Source: Plecoglossus altivelis
Taxonomy: Eukaryota > Chordata > Actinopteri > Osmeriformes > Plecoglossidae
Assembly: GCA_036571765.1 (NCBI GenBank)
Contig: BROE01000012.1
Coordinates: 17,162,232-17,226,231 of the forward strand
Direction of reading: 5' to 3'
DNA length: 64,000 nucleotides
The notes under the pieces were generated by a model. The model made no database searches and was not told where the DNA came from. It saw only the letters and a program-made list of their open reading frames with translations. The position numbers and the translations under genes were made by a program. Shown here piece by piece: positions 24,801 through 37,000 of this stretch; the first letter of the stretch is position 1, and each line of letters starts with the position of its first letter.

Positions 24801-27800
24801 TCTGCTGTGCTGTGTCTCTGCTGTAGAGTAACTGTGGTGTGCGTGGTCCTCTGCTGAGATAACTGGTGGTTGTGTTGCCTGTGTCTCCTGCTGTACTAGA
24901 TAACTGGTGGTATGTGGCTGTCTCTGCTGTGTGTGCTGTCTCTGCTGTAGATAACTGGTGGTGTGTGCTGTGTGTGCTGTCTCTGCTGTAGATAACTGGT
25001 GGTGTGTGCTGTCTGCTGTGTGTGCTGTCTCTGCTGTAGATAACTGGTGGTGTGTGCTGTCTCTGCTGTGTGCTGTGTCTGCTGTAGATAACTGGTGGTG
25101 TCTGCTGTCTCTGCTGTAGATAACTGGTGGTGTGTGCTGTCTGCTGTGTGTGCTGTCTCTGCTGTAGATAACTGGTGGTGTGTGCTGTGTCTGCTGTAGA
25201 TAACTGGTGGTGTCTGCTGTCTCTGCTGTAGATAACTGGTGGTGTGTGCTGTGTCTCTGCTGTAGATAACTGGTGGTGTGCTGTGTCTCTGCTGTAGATA
25301 ACTGGTGGTGTGTGCTGTCTCTGCTGTGTGCTGTCTCTGCTGTAGATAACTGGTGGTGTGTGCTGTCTCTGCTGTAGATAACTGGTGGTGTGTGCTGTCT
25401 CTGCTGTGTGCTGTCTCTGCTGTAGATAACTGGTGGTATGTGCTGTCTCTGCTGTGTGTGCTGTCTCTGCTGTAGATAACTGGTGGTATGTGCTGTCTCT
25501 GCTGTGTGTGCTGTCTCTGCTGTGTGTACTGTGTCTCTGCTGTAGATAACTGGTGGTGTGTGCTGTCTCTGCTGTGTGCTGTCTCTGCTGTAGATAACTG
25601 GTGGTGTGTGCTGTCTCTGCTGTAGATAACTGGTGGTGTGCTGTCTCTGCTGTAGATAACTGGTGGTATGTGCTGTCTCTGCCCTGTGTTGGCCGTCTCT
25701 GCTAGAAGAACTGGCGTGTGCTGTCCCTCTGCCCTGTAGATAAACTGGTGGATAGTGCTGCTCTGCTGTCGTGTGCTTCTTCTGCCTGTAATAACTGGTG
25801 GTGTTGCTCTCTGCTGCTGGTGTGTGCTGGTGGGGGTTGGGGTCTCTGCTGTAGATAACTGGTGGTGTGTGCTGTGTCTCTGCTGTAGATAACTGGTGGT
25901 GTGTGCTGGAGGCAGCTGTGTTTTCTCGACTGGTGGACATGTATAAGAGCACTGTGGTGTTCCTGCTGACGGGTCGGACCAGCCTGGTACCCGTCTACCT
26001 GGAGAACCACATCAGAGCCACTCTCAAACTGCTGGAGAAACTGCACAAGGTAGCTGGTCTGTCGTGATCCCTGGCTGAGAGCTAACCTGAGATCAGCAGT
26101 CTGATTTGATGTTGTGGTCCGTGCAGGTGAACCTGAAGGCCAGGCATGTGGACTACAGCAGTTTCTACATCCCTCACATCAGCAGCCTGGTGGACATACA
26201 GGAAGACTACCTCCAGTGGTTCCTCAGCAAAGCTGAGATTGTACGTTGCTACGTTTCCTGCATCTGTTACACCTCCTGCATCTGTTACACCTGCTACATC
26301 TGTTACACCTCCTGCATCTGTTACACCTCCTGCATCTGTTACACCTGCTACATCTGTTACACCTCCTGCATCTGTTACACCTCCTGCATCTGTTACACCT
26401 CCTACATCTGTTACACCTGCTACATCTGTTACACCTCCTGCATCTGTTACACCTCCTGCATCTGTTACACCTCCTCCATCTGTTACACCTCCTCCATCTG
26501 TTACACCTCCTGCATCTGTTACACCTCCTGCATCTGTTACACCTCCTACATCTGTTACACCTCCTGCATCTGTCACACCTCCTACATCTGTTGAATCTCC
26601 TACATTTACTATCTCTTATGTCTCCTACACCTCCTACATCTCTGGCATGCAAGCTTGTTATTCCCCTTCTTTCTCTTTCCTCCTCTCACTCTCACTCTCA
26701 CACTCTCACTCTCTCTCTCTTTCTCACTCTCCTCCTCTCTCTGTCTTCCTCTGTTTTTCTGTGTGACCCTCCCTCCATCTCTATTACCATGTCTCCACTC
26801 GGAGGTTCTTAAAGGCTGTAGTTGTTTAGTAGGCCTACATGAATATGTACTGTAAATGTATTAATAATAACAGTCATGTATTGATGTTAATTTAAAACTT
26901 TTTTTCTCTGCAGAAAATGAGAGCACCTCCTGTTCAGGTATGAACATGTTTATTTAAAGAGATCGCAAATGTAACACCAATATGCTGATCTGAGTACTGC
27001 TGTTACATGTTATGCAGACTAAACAACACATATACAGGAACTGAAAACTCATGCACCCAAAGGATATAATGCCATAGTTTGCCATCATGCTACCTCTTCT
27101 TCCCTCCTCCCTCTCTTTCTCTTCTCCTCTCTCCCCTCCTCGTCCCTCTTTTCTCTGCCCTCCTGCCCTCTTGCTCCCTCTTTCCTCTTCCTCCTGTCTG
27201 CCCTCCCTCCCTCTCCCCTCCTTCTCCCTTCCTCCTCTCTCTCCCTTCCTCCTCCCCTCCTCCTCGTCCTCTCTCCTCCTCTCCTCCCACTCTGCCCTCT
27301 TCCTCCCCTTGTCCTCCCTCACTCCCCTCTTTCTCTCCTCCAGATAAGCCCGGTGTTGATCGCTGGTAGTCGCCCCTACCCTTTTATCCTCAACGCCCAG
27401 GCCAAGACCACCATGCTGCAGACAGACGCAGAGCTGCAGATGCAGGTATGAGGCAGGGACACAGGCAGGGACACAGGCAGGGACACAGGCAGGGACACAG
27501 GCAGGGACACAGGCAGGGAGACTGAGGCAGGGACACAGACAGGGACACAGGCAGGGACACAGGCAGGGACAGAGGCAGGGAGAACTGAGGCAGAGAGAGT
27601 GGCAGGGACAGAGGCAGGGACACAGGCAGGGACACAGGCAGGCACAAGGCAAGGCGACAACAGGCAGGACACAGGGCAGGGAGCCCCAGCATGATGACTT
27701 TCTTGGCGCAGAGACACTGGCAGGTGGCCAGAGGCAGGGAGCCTGAGGCAGGGACACAGGCAGGGCCAGAGGCAGGGAGCCTGAGGCAGGGACACAGGCA

Positions 27801-30800
27801 GGGCCTGAGGCAGGGCCTGAGGCAGGGCCTGAGGCAGGGACAGAGGCAGGGCCTGAGGCAGGGACAGAGGCAGGGACACAGGCAGGGCCAGAGGCAGAGA
27901 CAGAGGCAGGGACAGAGGCAGGGACTGGGGCATTGTAGAGTACATGTTGTATTACAGTATGTAACACTGTCAGTGCCTTTCTGCAGCACTGTACNNNNNN
28001 NNNNNNNNNNNNNNNNNNNNNNNNNNNNNNNNNNNNNNNNNNNNTCTTCTCTCCTCCTTTCCTCCCTCACTCCCCTCTTTCTCTCCTCCAGAGCTCGGTG
28101 ATGCTGTGTGCCTACCCTTTTATCCTCAACGCCCAGGCCAAGACCACCATGCTGCAGACAGACGCAGAGCTGCAGATGCAGGTATGAGGCAGGGACACAG
28201 GCAGGGACACAGGCAGGCAGGGACGGCGGGACACAGAGACGGGACACAGCAGGCACCAGGCCAGGGACAGAGGCGGACACGAGGCAGGTAGACTGGAGGG
28301 AGGACACATGTTGGCGAGACAGAGCAGGGAACAGGGGACACAGGCCAGGGACAAGGCAGGACACAGCAGACCAGAAGGAAGCCAGAGGCAGAACTGCGGG
28401 CAGAGGACTGGGCAGAACACAGCAGGGCCAGTAGGAGGAGCTAGGCAGGGACACAGCAGGAGCCAGAGGACAGGGCCTGAGGCAGGACAACAGGAGGCGC
28501 ACTGAGGCAGGCCTGAGGCAGGCTGAGAAGGGACAGAGGCAGGGCCTAGGCAGGGCACAGAGCAGACACAGGCAGCGCCAGAGGCAGAACAGGCAGGGAG
28601 CCTGGGGCATTGTAGATTACATGTTGTATTACAGTATGTAACACTGTCAGTGCCTTTCTGCAGCACTGTACGTACTAAGCTTGATGGAACAGGGATATTG
28701 TATATGTCCTTTTCCCCTGGCTGTTCTCCAGATGGCTGTGAGTGGAGCTAACCTCCACAACGTGTTCATGCTGCTCACACTGGAGCCTCTGCTGGGAAGG
28801 AACCCCTTCCTGGTGTTGCACGTCCGCAGACAACACCTGGTGAGCGACGCGCTGCGGGAGCTCTCCGTCTACTCAGACCTGGACCTCAAGAAGCCCCTCA
28901 AGGTCAGGGGTCACGGGAGGAGGGGGGCAGGGGTGGGGGAGTCTGTCTGTACATCTTCATACAGGTGAACTGATTCTTTATTCTTGCTTACGTTCTTACC
29001 TTTTCTTTCCCCTCCCTCACTCTCCCTTCCCTCACTCTTCCTTCCCTCTCTCCCTCCCTTCCTCTCCCTCCCTTCCTCTCCCTCCCTTCCTCTCCCTTCC
29101 CTCTCTCCCTCCATCCCTAAATCACCCTTCCCTCCCTCACTCTCCCCTCCTCTCCCTTCCCCTAACTCTCCCTTCCCTCCCTCCCTTCCTCTCCTTCATG
29201 TTTCTCTCCTTCCCCAGGTGATATTTGACGGGGAGGAGGCTGTGGATGCGGGCGGAGTCACTAAGGAGTTCTTCCTGCTGCTGTTGAAAGAGCTGCTGGA
29301 TCCACTTTACGGCATGTTCACCCACAACGCAGAGTCCAACCTGCTGTGGTTCTCTGACAAGGTGACTCACACACTCAATACTTGGTTTATCTCTACCAGA
29401 GGCAAGTTTCATAAGTTTATCATAACTCATGACTTTCATAATGGTTTCTAATGACAGAAACATGAGTGTTCAGTTGGGTAATACCTGGTGTGAGGAGGTC
29501 ATGTCTGGTGTGAGGAGGAGCGTGTTGAGGTGAAGCAGTGGTCAATGTTGTTAGCCAGCTGCTCTGTGTCAGGTGTAAACAGGTGGTGTGTTCAGTAGCT
29601 ACAGTCCTGCCCCTGTCCTGGAACAGACATGGTGACGACCGGCTAGAACAAGCATGTTCATGTTGCTCCTGTTCCATCCTTTTTCCTCCTCCTGCTCCCT
29701 CCTCGTCCTCCAGTTCCCTGCTCCTCCTCCTCCTGCTCCCTCCTCCTCCTGCTCCCTCCTCCAATTCCCTCCTCTCTCCTCGCTCCTCTCCTCCTCCCTG
29801 TTCCCTCATCCTGCTCCTCTCCTCCTCCCAGTCCCCCTACCTTCTCCGCTCTCTCTCCTCCTCCTGTTCCCTCCTCCTCCTGCTCCTTCTGCTCAATTCC
29901 TCCTCCTCTCCAGTTCCTCTCCTCCAGTTCCCTTCCTCCTATTTCCTCCACCTCCTCCAGTTCCCCTCTCCTCCTCCGCTCCTCTCTCCTCCTGCCCCTC
30001 CTCCCTCTGCTCCTCCTCCTCCAGTTCTTCCTCCTCTTGCTCCCTCCTCCTCCAGTTCCCTCCTCCTCCTGCTCCCTCCTCCTCCTCCAGTTCCCTCCTC
30101 CTATTTCCTCCACCTCCCCCTGCTCCCTCCTCCTCCAGTTCCCTCCTCCTATTTCCCCACCTCCTCCAGTTCCCTCCTCCTCCAGTTCCCTCCTCCTCCA
30201 GTTCCCTCCTCCTATTTCCTCCACCTCCTCCTGTTCCCTCCTTCACCTGCTCTGCAGAGACTAAACCCCAGATTGTTGTTGTCGTTCCTGCAGCAGTCAC
30301 CTGACCTGCAGAGGAACACTCCGGAACATTCTGATACCCTCCATGCTAACGAAGAGACTGTGAAACTGAGCGATTCACTTGTGCGCTGAAAATAGCCCCT
30401 GTTCATACTGTTGGTGTTTAGAGAGCTTGTCAATGCGGCGCTTCGTGGTCCATCGTTAACAGGGTCAGCTTGTACGCTAACTAAGCCCAGATACAGAAAG
30501 TCTCCACTGACAGGATTTATCATCAGTTCCTGGTGTTGATCAAACGCCCTCCTGTGAATGTAGCTCACGTTATTGTCCATCATTCCCAAAGCGGATGGCT
30601 TGGTGACAAGCATGCTGGGCTTGATGACAGGGTCCTTCTTGTCAGTTTAAACTGTGTGTTTATTATTGTTTGCAGATCTCTATTTCCTGGTCTCACCCCT
30701 CTGGTCTCTGGTCTCCCCCTTCTCTCTCTCCTCTGGTCTCTCTCCTCTGTTCTCTCATGTCCCCTCTGGTCTCCCTCCTCTGGTCTCCCTCCTCTGGTCT

Positions 30801-33470
30801 CTCTCCTCTGGCCTCTTATGTCCCCTCTCTGGTCTCTCTCCTCTGGTCTCTCATGTCCCCTCTCTGGTCTCTCTCCTCTGGTCTCTCTCCTCTGGTCTCT
30901 CATGTCCCCTCTCTGGTCTCTCCCCAGTGTTTTGTTGAACACAACTGGTTCCACCTGGTGGGCATCCTGTGTGGTCTGGCCATCTACAACTCGACGGTGG
31001 TGGACCTCCACTTCCCCCTGGTGCTGTACAAGCTGCTGCTGGGGGGGCAGCCGACGCTGGATGACCTGAAGGAGCTCTCCCCCACCGAGGGCAGGTAGCA
31101 GCTGAAGCCTCCTGACTCTCTCACCCCGCTGGTGCTCACTCGCTACATGCTCTTAGCATCTTCTACAGTTGACACGTTTTAATCCAAAGCAAAGGACAAA
31201 TGGAGAATGTCGAAAATACAGCTGGAGATCAGAAGTGTTTAGAAGTTTTGTAGCGAGGAAAGCACAGTTTAACGACAGCTCAGGAACAGGAAGTGACGCC
31301 AGAACAGGAAGTGACGCAAGAACAGGAAGTGACACCAGAACAGGAAGTGACACCAGAACATGGTTCTCTCCTGCTACGTTCCAGCTCCTTTTCTTCCTGT
31401 GGCGATGCCTAGCATCTCTCATCTCCCATCATCCATTAAAGGCTATTATTAGCTTGTAGCGTTAGCGCTCCAACTGGCTATTCATCCTCTAAAGGCTATT
31501 ATTAGCTTGTAGCGTTAGCGCTCCAACTGGCTATCTTTGGAGGAGCTTGTGTGTTCCCAGATCTAATCCAGGTAGTTAGCACAACAGCAGGATCTTAGCC
31601 ACACAGCTCAGCGCTCAAACGTAGCGTTAGCTATGTAGTGAGATGGCGGCCAGGGAGGACGACCCAAAAATATATTTGTTTGGCGGTAAAGTTGGAAGCC
31701 TGTGAGGGTGGAACATACTGCTCTGATGAGGTCACTGTGGTTGTGGTCTCCATGGATCATTTCTGTCTCATCTTTCCCATCTCTTTCTCTCCCTCTCTTA
31801 TCTCATTTGTCTGTCATCTCCCTCTCATATCTCTCCCCTCTCTGTCATCTCTCTCATCCCCCCTCTCTCATCTCTCCCCCTCTCTCATCTCTCCCCCTCT
31901 CTCATCTCTCCCCTCTCTCATCTCTCTCATCTCTCCCCCCCTCTCTCTCCTCTCTCCCCTCTCTCATCTCAGGAGTTTACAGCAGCTTCTGGATCATGAG
32001 GGAGATGACATTGAGGAAACGTTTTGTCTGAACTTCGCTGTAAGTCCACAACACACTGTGTTGTAAGGAAGGCCTCAGACCTGTCCATATGCAGGCCTCA
32101 CAAAACACAGATCACCTTATCACCTTGGTGACTAATGTCTTAGCTTAGTCATTGATAACTCCTGGTTCTGTCAGATGAACCCCGTGCTAGTCAGGCATGT
32201 GACCAGTGTTAGTCTCCATCAGATAACCAGGGAGTATTATGGGATGACGGAGGTAATGGAGCTGGTACCAGGAGGAGAGAGCATCACCGTGGACAAGAAC
32301 AACAGGTGGGTCTCCCTCTAGCTAACCTTCTCCTAGCTAACCCTCTCCTAGCTAACCCTCTCCTAGCTAACCCTCTCCTAGCTAACCTTCTCCTAGCTAA
32401 CCCTCTCCTAGCTAACCCTTCTCCTAGCTAACCCTTCTCCTAGCTAACCCTCTAGCTAACCTTCTCCTAGCTAACCCTCTCCTAGCTAACCCTCTCCTAG
32501 CTAACCTTCTCCTAGCTAACCCTCTCCTAGCTAACCTTCTCCTAGCTAACCCTCTCCTAGCTAACCCTCTCCTAGCTAACCCTCTCCTAGCTAACCCTCT
32601 CCTAGCTAACCTTCTCCTAGCTAACCCTCTCCTAGGTAACCGTCTCTTAGGTAACCGTCTCCTAGGTAACAGACACGTCACAGACTTGAGCACGCTTTGA
32701 AGCATGTTTTGATGTAGATGTCCCACCTCCTAAACTGTTAACCTCAGCTCTGGGTAAATGAAGGCTGTCTTAGCAAGTACTTTTACTGCCTTGGGCCTCC
32801 ACACCCCAACATCTGATGTCCCACTAGAGTTAGCTGCTGTTGTTCAGACGAGGACTGATAAAAGAGGCCAGTGTTCAGACATGCTGTCCTACATAATACT
32901 CCCTCCCCTGCTCAGGAACCACATTCAGCGCAATCTGGCCGTCTAGATTACCATACTCTTCCGACATGCCGACATTTGGTCACCAGACGCTCACCGCTTC
33001 CTAAAAAAAGCAAAACTGAAACGTTCTGCCGCCCCCTGCCCTGTGAGTTAAGCTGCTCCGTCTGCCAGTGTGAGGGGGTGGAAGAGACCAAACAGGTGGT
33101 GTGGGCGGGGGGGGGGGGGCAGATGAGCCTGTCCCTGTGACCCATGTCCTTGTTCCAGCTTCCTTTTTGTTCTCTAACCCTTCCATCAGACTGTATTGTC
33201 ACATCCTGAAGGCCAGGCAGGCATGAGGTGGGATTTGTGTCTGAATATAGTGATGACACTACAGCCCAAGCTGAATTTAAACCACGACATTGGTTAGATG
33301 GATTGTCTCCCAAAGATAACATTTGGAAAAACAGCAGTTTGTTTGTGCGTTGTTCTTGTAATGGGAAGTTCCCATCTGTGAGGTTCAGTCAGAGTCTAGA
33401 GGAGAACACAGCTTAGTGGTTAGAGCACTTGAGTGCTGATCAAGAAGTTGCAGGTTCAAATACCCCCAGT

Positions 33471-33501
<31 letters not shown>

Positions 33502-33604
33502 AAGAGAGAGTGAGTGAGAGACAGAAAAAGTGGGTTAAAGTGCAGTGTTCTCCGATCCCTGGGGGCACGTGTGTTCGTGTGAATGCCTGCCCGTACGTGC
33601 ACAC

Positions 33605-33653
<49 letters not shown>

Positions 33654-34002
33654 GAAGTGGGCCAGAGTTCAGCCCTGTGCTCTGTGGCGTTGCTGCCTTC
33701 TCTGTCAACAAAACTGGCTTCTGCTGTCAGGAAGCAGGGCGGTTGGCCAAACCAATCACGTGCACCACGCACAAGAGTTTAGATACTGTTGATGGAGGCT
33801 GCAAACGCGCTAGCGTTGTCTAGCTGATTCAGTAAGCACTGAGGCTGTGGGAAGCTCGTCTGGCATTACGAACGGCTGCATACTCCAAGGTGGTACTAGT
33901 GTCGCTCGCATGTGGTGGTGTGTGGGTGGATGTGGTGTGTGTGTGGTGTGTGTGTGTGGTGTGTCGTTGTGCGTGTGATGTGTGTGTGTGTGTGTCGTGG
34001 TG

Positions 34003-34035
<33 letters not shown>

Positions 34036-37000
34036 GTGTGCGCGTCTGTGTGGCCGTGTGTGGTGCGGCTGTAGCGTATGCGTGTGCAATGTGGTGCGCA
34101 ATGCAGGTGGCTGTCGACGAGTGCAGTGTGGTGAGCACGGCAACATACACATACACAGACTTACATTCACGAATGACTGTGTGTACCTAACTGTGTGTAT
34201 GAGTGCGTTTGTGCGTGTGCGTGTATGTATCCATGATCATCGTGTGTGTGTGTGATCATCGTGTGCGTGCGTGCGTGCTAGAGTGTGTGTGTGCATACTA
34301 GAGTGTGTGTGTGTGTGATGTGTGGTGTACCTAAACTGCTGAGTGTTTGTGGATGAGATAGTGATGTGTAGTGCCGTGCGTGTGAGGTACGTTGTAACTA
34401 ACTGTGTGTATGTGTTAGAGTCTAACATGCGTGTGTGTGTGTTGTGTACGTGTAAACATGTTGGGGTTGTGTGTTGTTACCTGTGTGTTGTGTGATGTGG
34501 ATGAGCTTACTGTGTGTGTGTGTGTGCACAGGAGGTGATAACTGTGGATGTGTGTGTGTGTGTGTGTGTATCCTAATTTGTGTGTGTTTGAGGTGGGTGT
34601 GGTATGTGTGTATGAGTAAATCCTTAACTGTGGTGTGTGTGTGATGTACTAATTGTGTGTGTGTTTGCGTGTGTGTACCTAACTGTGTGTGTGTGTGTGT
34701 GTGTGTGTGTACCTAACTGTGTGTGTTTCCTCTCCAGGGAGGAGTTTGTCCAGGCCTACCTGCAGTATGTGTTCTGCTCTGCAGTGGGGGAGCTGTACAC
34801 AGCCTTCTCCTCAGGCTTCCTGAAGGTGTGTGGAGGGAAGGTCCTGTCTCTGTTCCAGCCTTCAGAGCTCATGGCCATGGTGGTGGGGAACAATGACTAC
34901 AACTGGGAGGAGATGGAGAAGGTAAGGCTAGCGCTAATGGCTAACACTGTAGAGTAGGCTAGCGCTAATGGCTAACACTGTAGAGTAGGCTAGCGCTAAT
35001 GGCTAACACTGTAGAGGAGGGGAAGCTAGTGCTATCGGCTAACACTGTAGATGGGGGAGGCTAGCGCTATCGGCTAACACTGAAGAAGACAAGTTGAGGC
35101 TAATGCTAGTAGCTAATGCTGTAGGGGACAATGTGAGGCTAATGGTTAATACTGAACTGTAATGCAGATGGTTGAGATTTGAAAAAACAACAACAGCAAT
35201 ATTTTTACCATCATCACGGGCTGTTGGAACTATTACATTTTTCACCCAAAATACGCAAACAGTATCACCAGTAATCGTATCCATCCAGTCTGTTGGCATG
35301 GGTGCTGCTTGGTAGAAAGAGATAAATAGATGAAACTTCTCACATCAGGATGTCTGGATAATTTTACAGGTCATTTACATGAGGTTTTTTTTCGATGTAT
35401 TGTTTTGGTACTTTCACCACCTCCAGATGAGTTGAGTCTAGTTCCATCGTACTCAAGAAGGGACAGATGTCTCCTAGAAACTATAGATCAACTGTTGTTG
35501 CCACCAAATACAGATGAAAACTAGCTTGCTTCTAAAATGATCTTCCTTTTGAAATGGCGAGAAATAGAAAGTATAAACGTTTCTGAAACCAAACGTTTCC
35601 TGTTTCCTGTTCCAGAATGCGGTGTACAGAGGCGAATACTGCTCATCTCACCCCACTGTCAGGATGTTTTGGGAGGTCTTTCACGACTTCCCTCTGGAGA
35701 AGAAAAAGCAGTTCTTATGTAAGTCAGAGCCTGTGGCAGTAAGTCAGAGCCTGTGGCAGTAAGTCAGAGCCTGTGGCAGTAAGTCAGAGCCTGTGGCAGT
35801 AAGTCAGAGCCTGTGGCAGTAAGTCAGAGCCTGTGGCAGGAAGTCAGAGCCTGTGGCAGTAAGTAAGAGCCTGTGGCGTAAGTCAGAGCCTGTGGCAGTA
35901 AGTCAGAGCCTGTGGCAGTAAGTCAGAGCCTGTGGCAGTAAGTCAGAGCCTGTGGCAGTAAGTCAGAGCCTGTGGCGGTAAGTCAGAGCCTGTGGCAGTA
36001 AGTCAGAGCCTGTGGCAGTAAGTCAGAGCCTGTGGCGGTAAGTCAGAGCCTGTGGCAGTAAGTCAGAGCCTGTGGCAGTAAGTCAGAGCCTGTGGCAGTA
36101 AGTCAGAGCCTGTGGCAGTAAGTCAGAGCCTGTGGCAGTAAGTCAGAGCCTGTGGCAGTAAGTCAGAGCCTGTGGCAGTAAGTCAGAGCCTGTGGCAGTA
36201 AGTCAGAGCCTGTGGCAGTAAGTCAGAGCCTGTGGCAGTAAGTCAGAGCCTGTGGCAGTAAGTCAGAGCCTGTGGCAGTAAGTCAGAGCCTGTGGCAGTA
36301 AGTCAGAGCCTGTGGCAGTAAGTCAGAGCCTGTGGCAGTAAGTCAGAGCCTGTGGCAGTAAGTCAGAGCCTGTGGCAGTAAGTCAGAGCCTGTGGCAGTA
36401 AGTCAGAGCCTGTGGCAGTAAGTCAGAGCCTGTGGCAGTAAGTCAGAGCCTGTGGCAGTAAGTCAGAGCCTGTGGCAGTAAGTCAGAGCCTGTGGCAGTA
36501 AGTCAGAGCCTGTGGCAGTAAGTCAGAGCCTGTGGCAGTAAGTCAGAGCCTGTGGCAGTAAGTCAGAGCCTGTGGCAGTAAGTCAGAGCCTGTGGCAGTA
36601 AGTCAGAGCCTGTGGCAGTAAGTCAGAGCCGTGTGGCAGTAGTCAGAGGCCTGTGGCAGTAAGTTCAGAGCTGTTAAGCAGTAAGTCGAGCCTGTGCAGT
36701 AAGTCAGAGCTGTGGCAGTAAGTCAGAGCTGTGGCAGTAAGTTCAGAGCTGTGGCAGTAAGTCAGAGCTGTGGCGTAAGTCAGGCCTTGTGGCAGTAGTC
36801 AGGCCTGTGGCAGTTAAGTCAGAGCCTGTGGCAGTAAGTCAGAGCCTGTGGCAGTAAGTCAGAGCCTGTGGCGGTAAGTCAGAGCCTGTGGCAGTAAGTC
36901 AGAGCCTGTGGCGGTAAGTCAGAGCCTGTGGCAGTAAGTCAGAGCCTGTGGCGGTAAGTCAGAGCCTGTGGCAGTAAGTCAGAGCCTGTGGCAGTAAGTC

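Noticed and set aside
24759..25952. 397-codon minus-strand open frame of TTSYLQQRQH-type repeats
   Set aside because: Generated by the acceptor-bearing tandem array before herc3 exon 13; it overlaps that exon on the opposite strand.
26146..26812. Overlapping frames giving TPPASV, LHLLHL or CYTSCI repeats
   Set aside because: The 18-bp repeat keeps all frames open; only the first 95 bp contain a real herc3 exon.
27390..28610. 406-codon minus-strand frame of CLCPCLCPCL-type repeats
   Set aside because: It reads through the GGCAGGGACACA array and an N gap and is not a protein.
33408..33470. Functional tRNA gene
   Set aside because: A- and B-box-like sequences are present but no acceptor stem pairs and the B box is degenerate; a SINE head is more likely. 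The same applies to 8690-8765.
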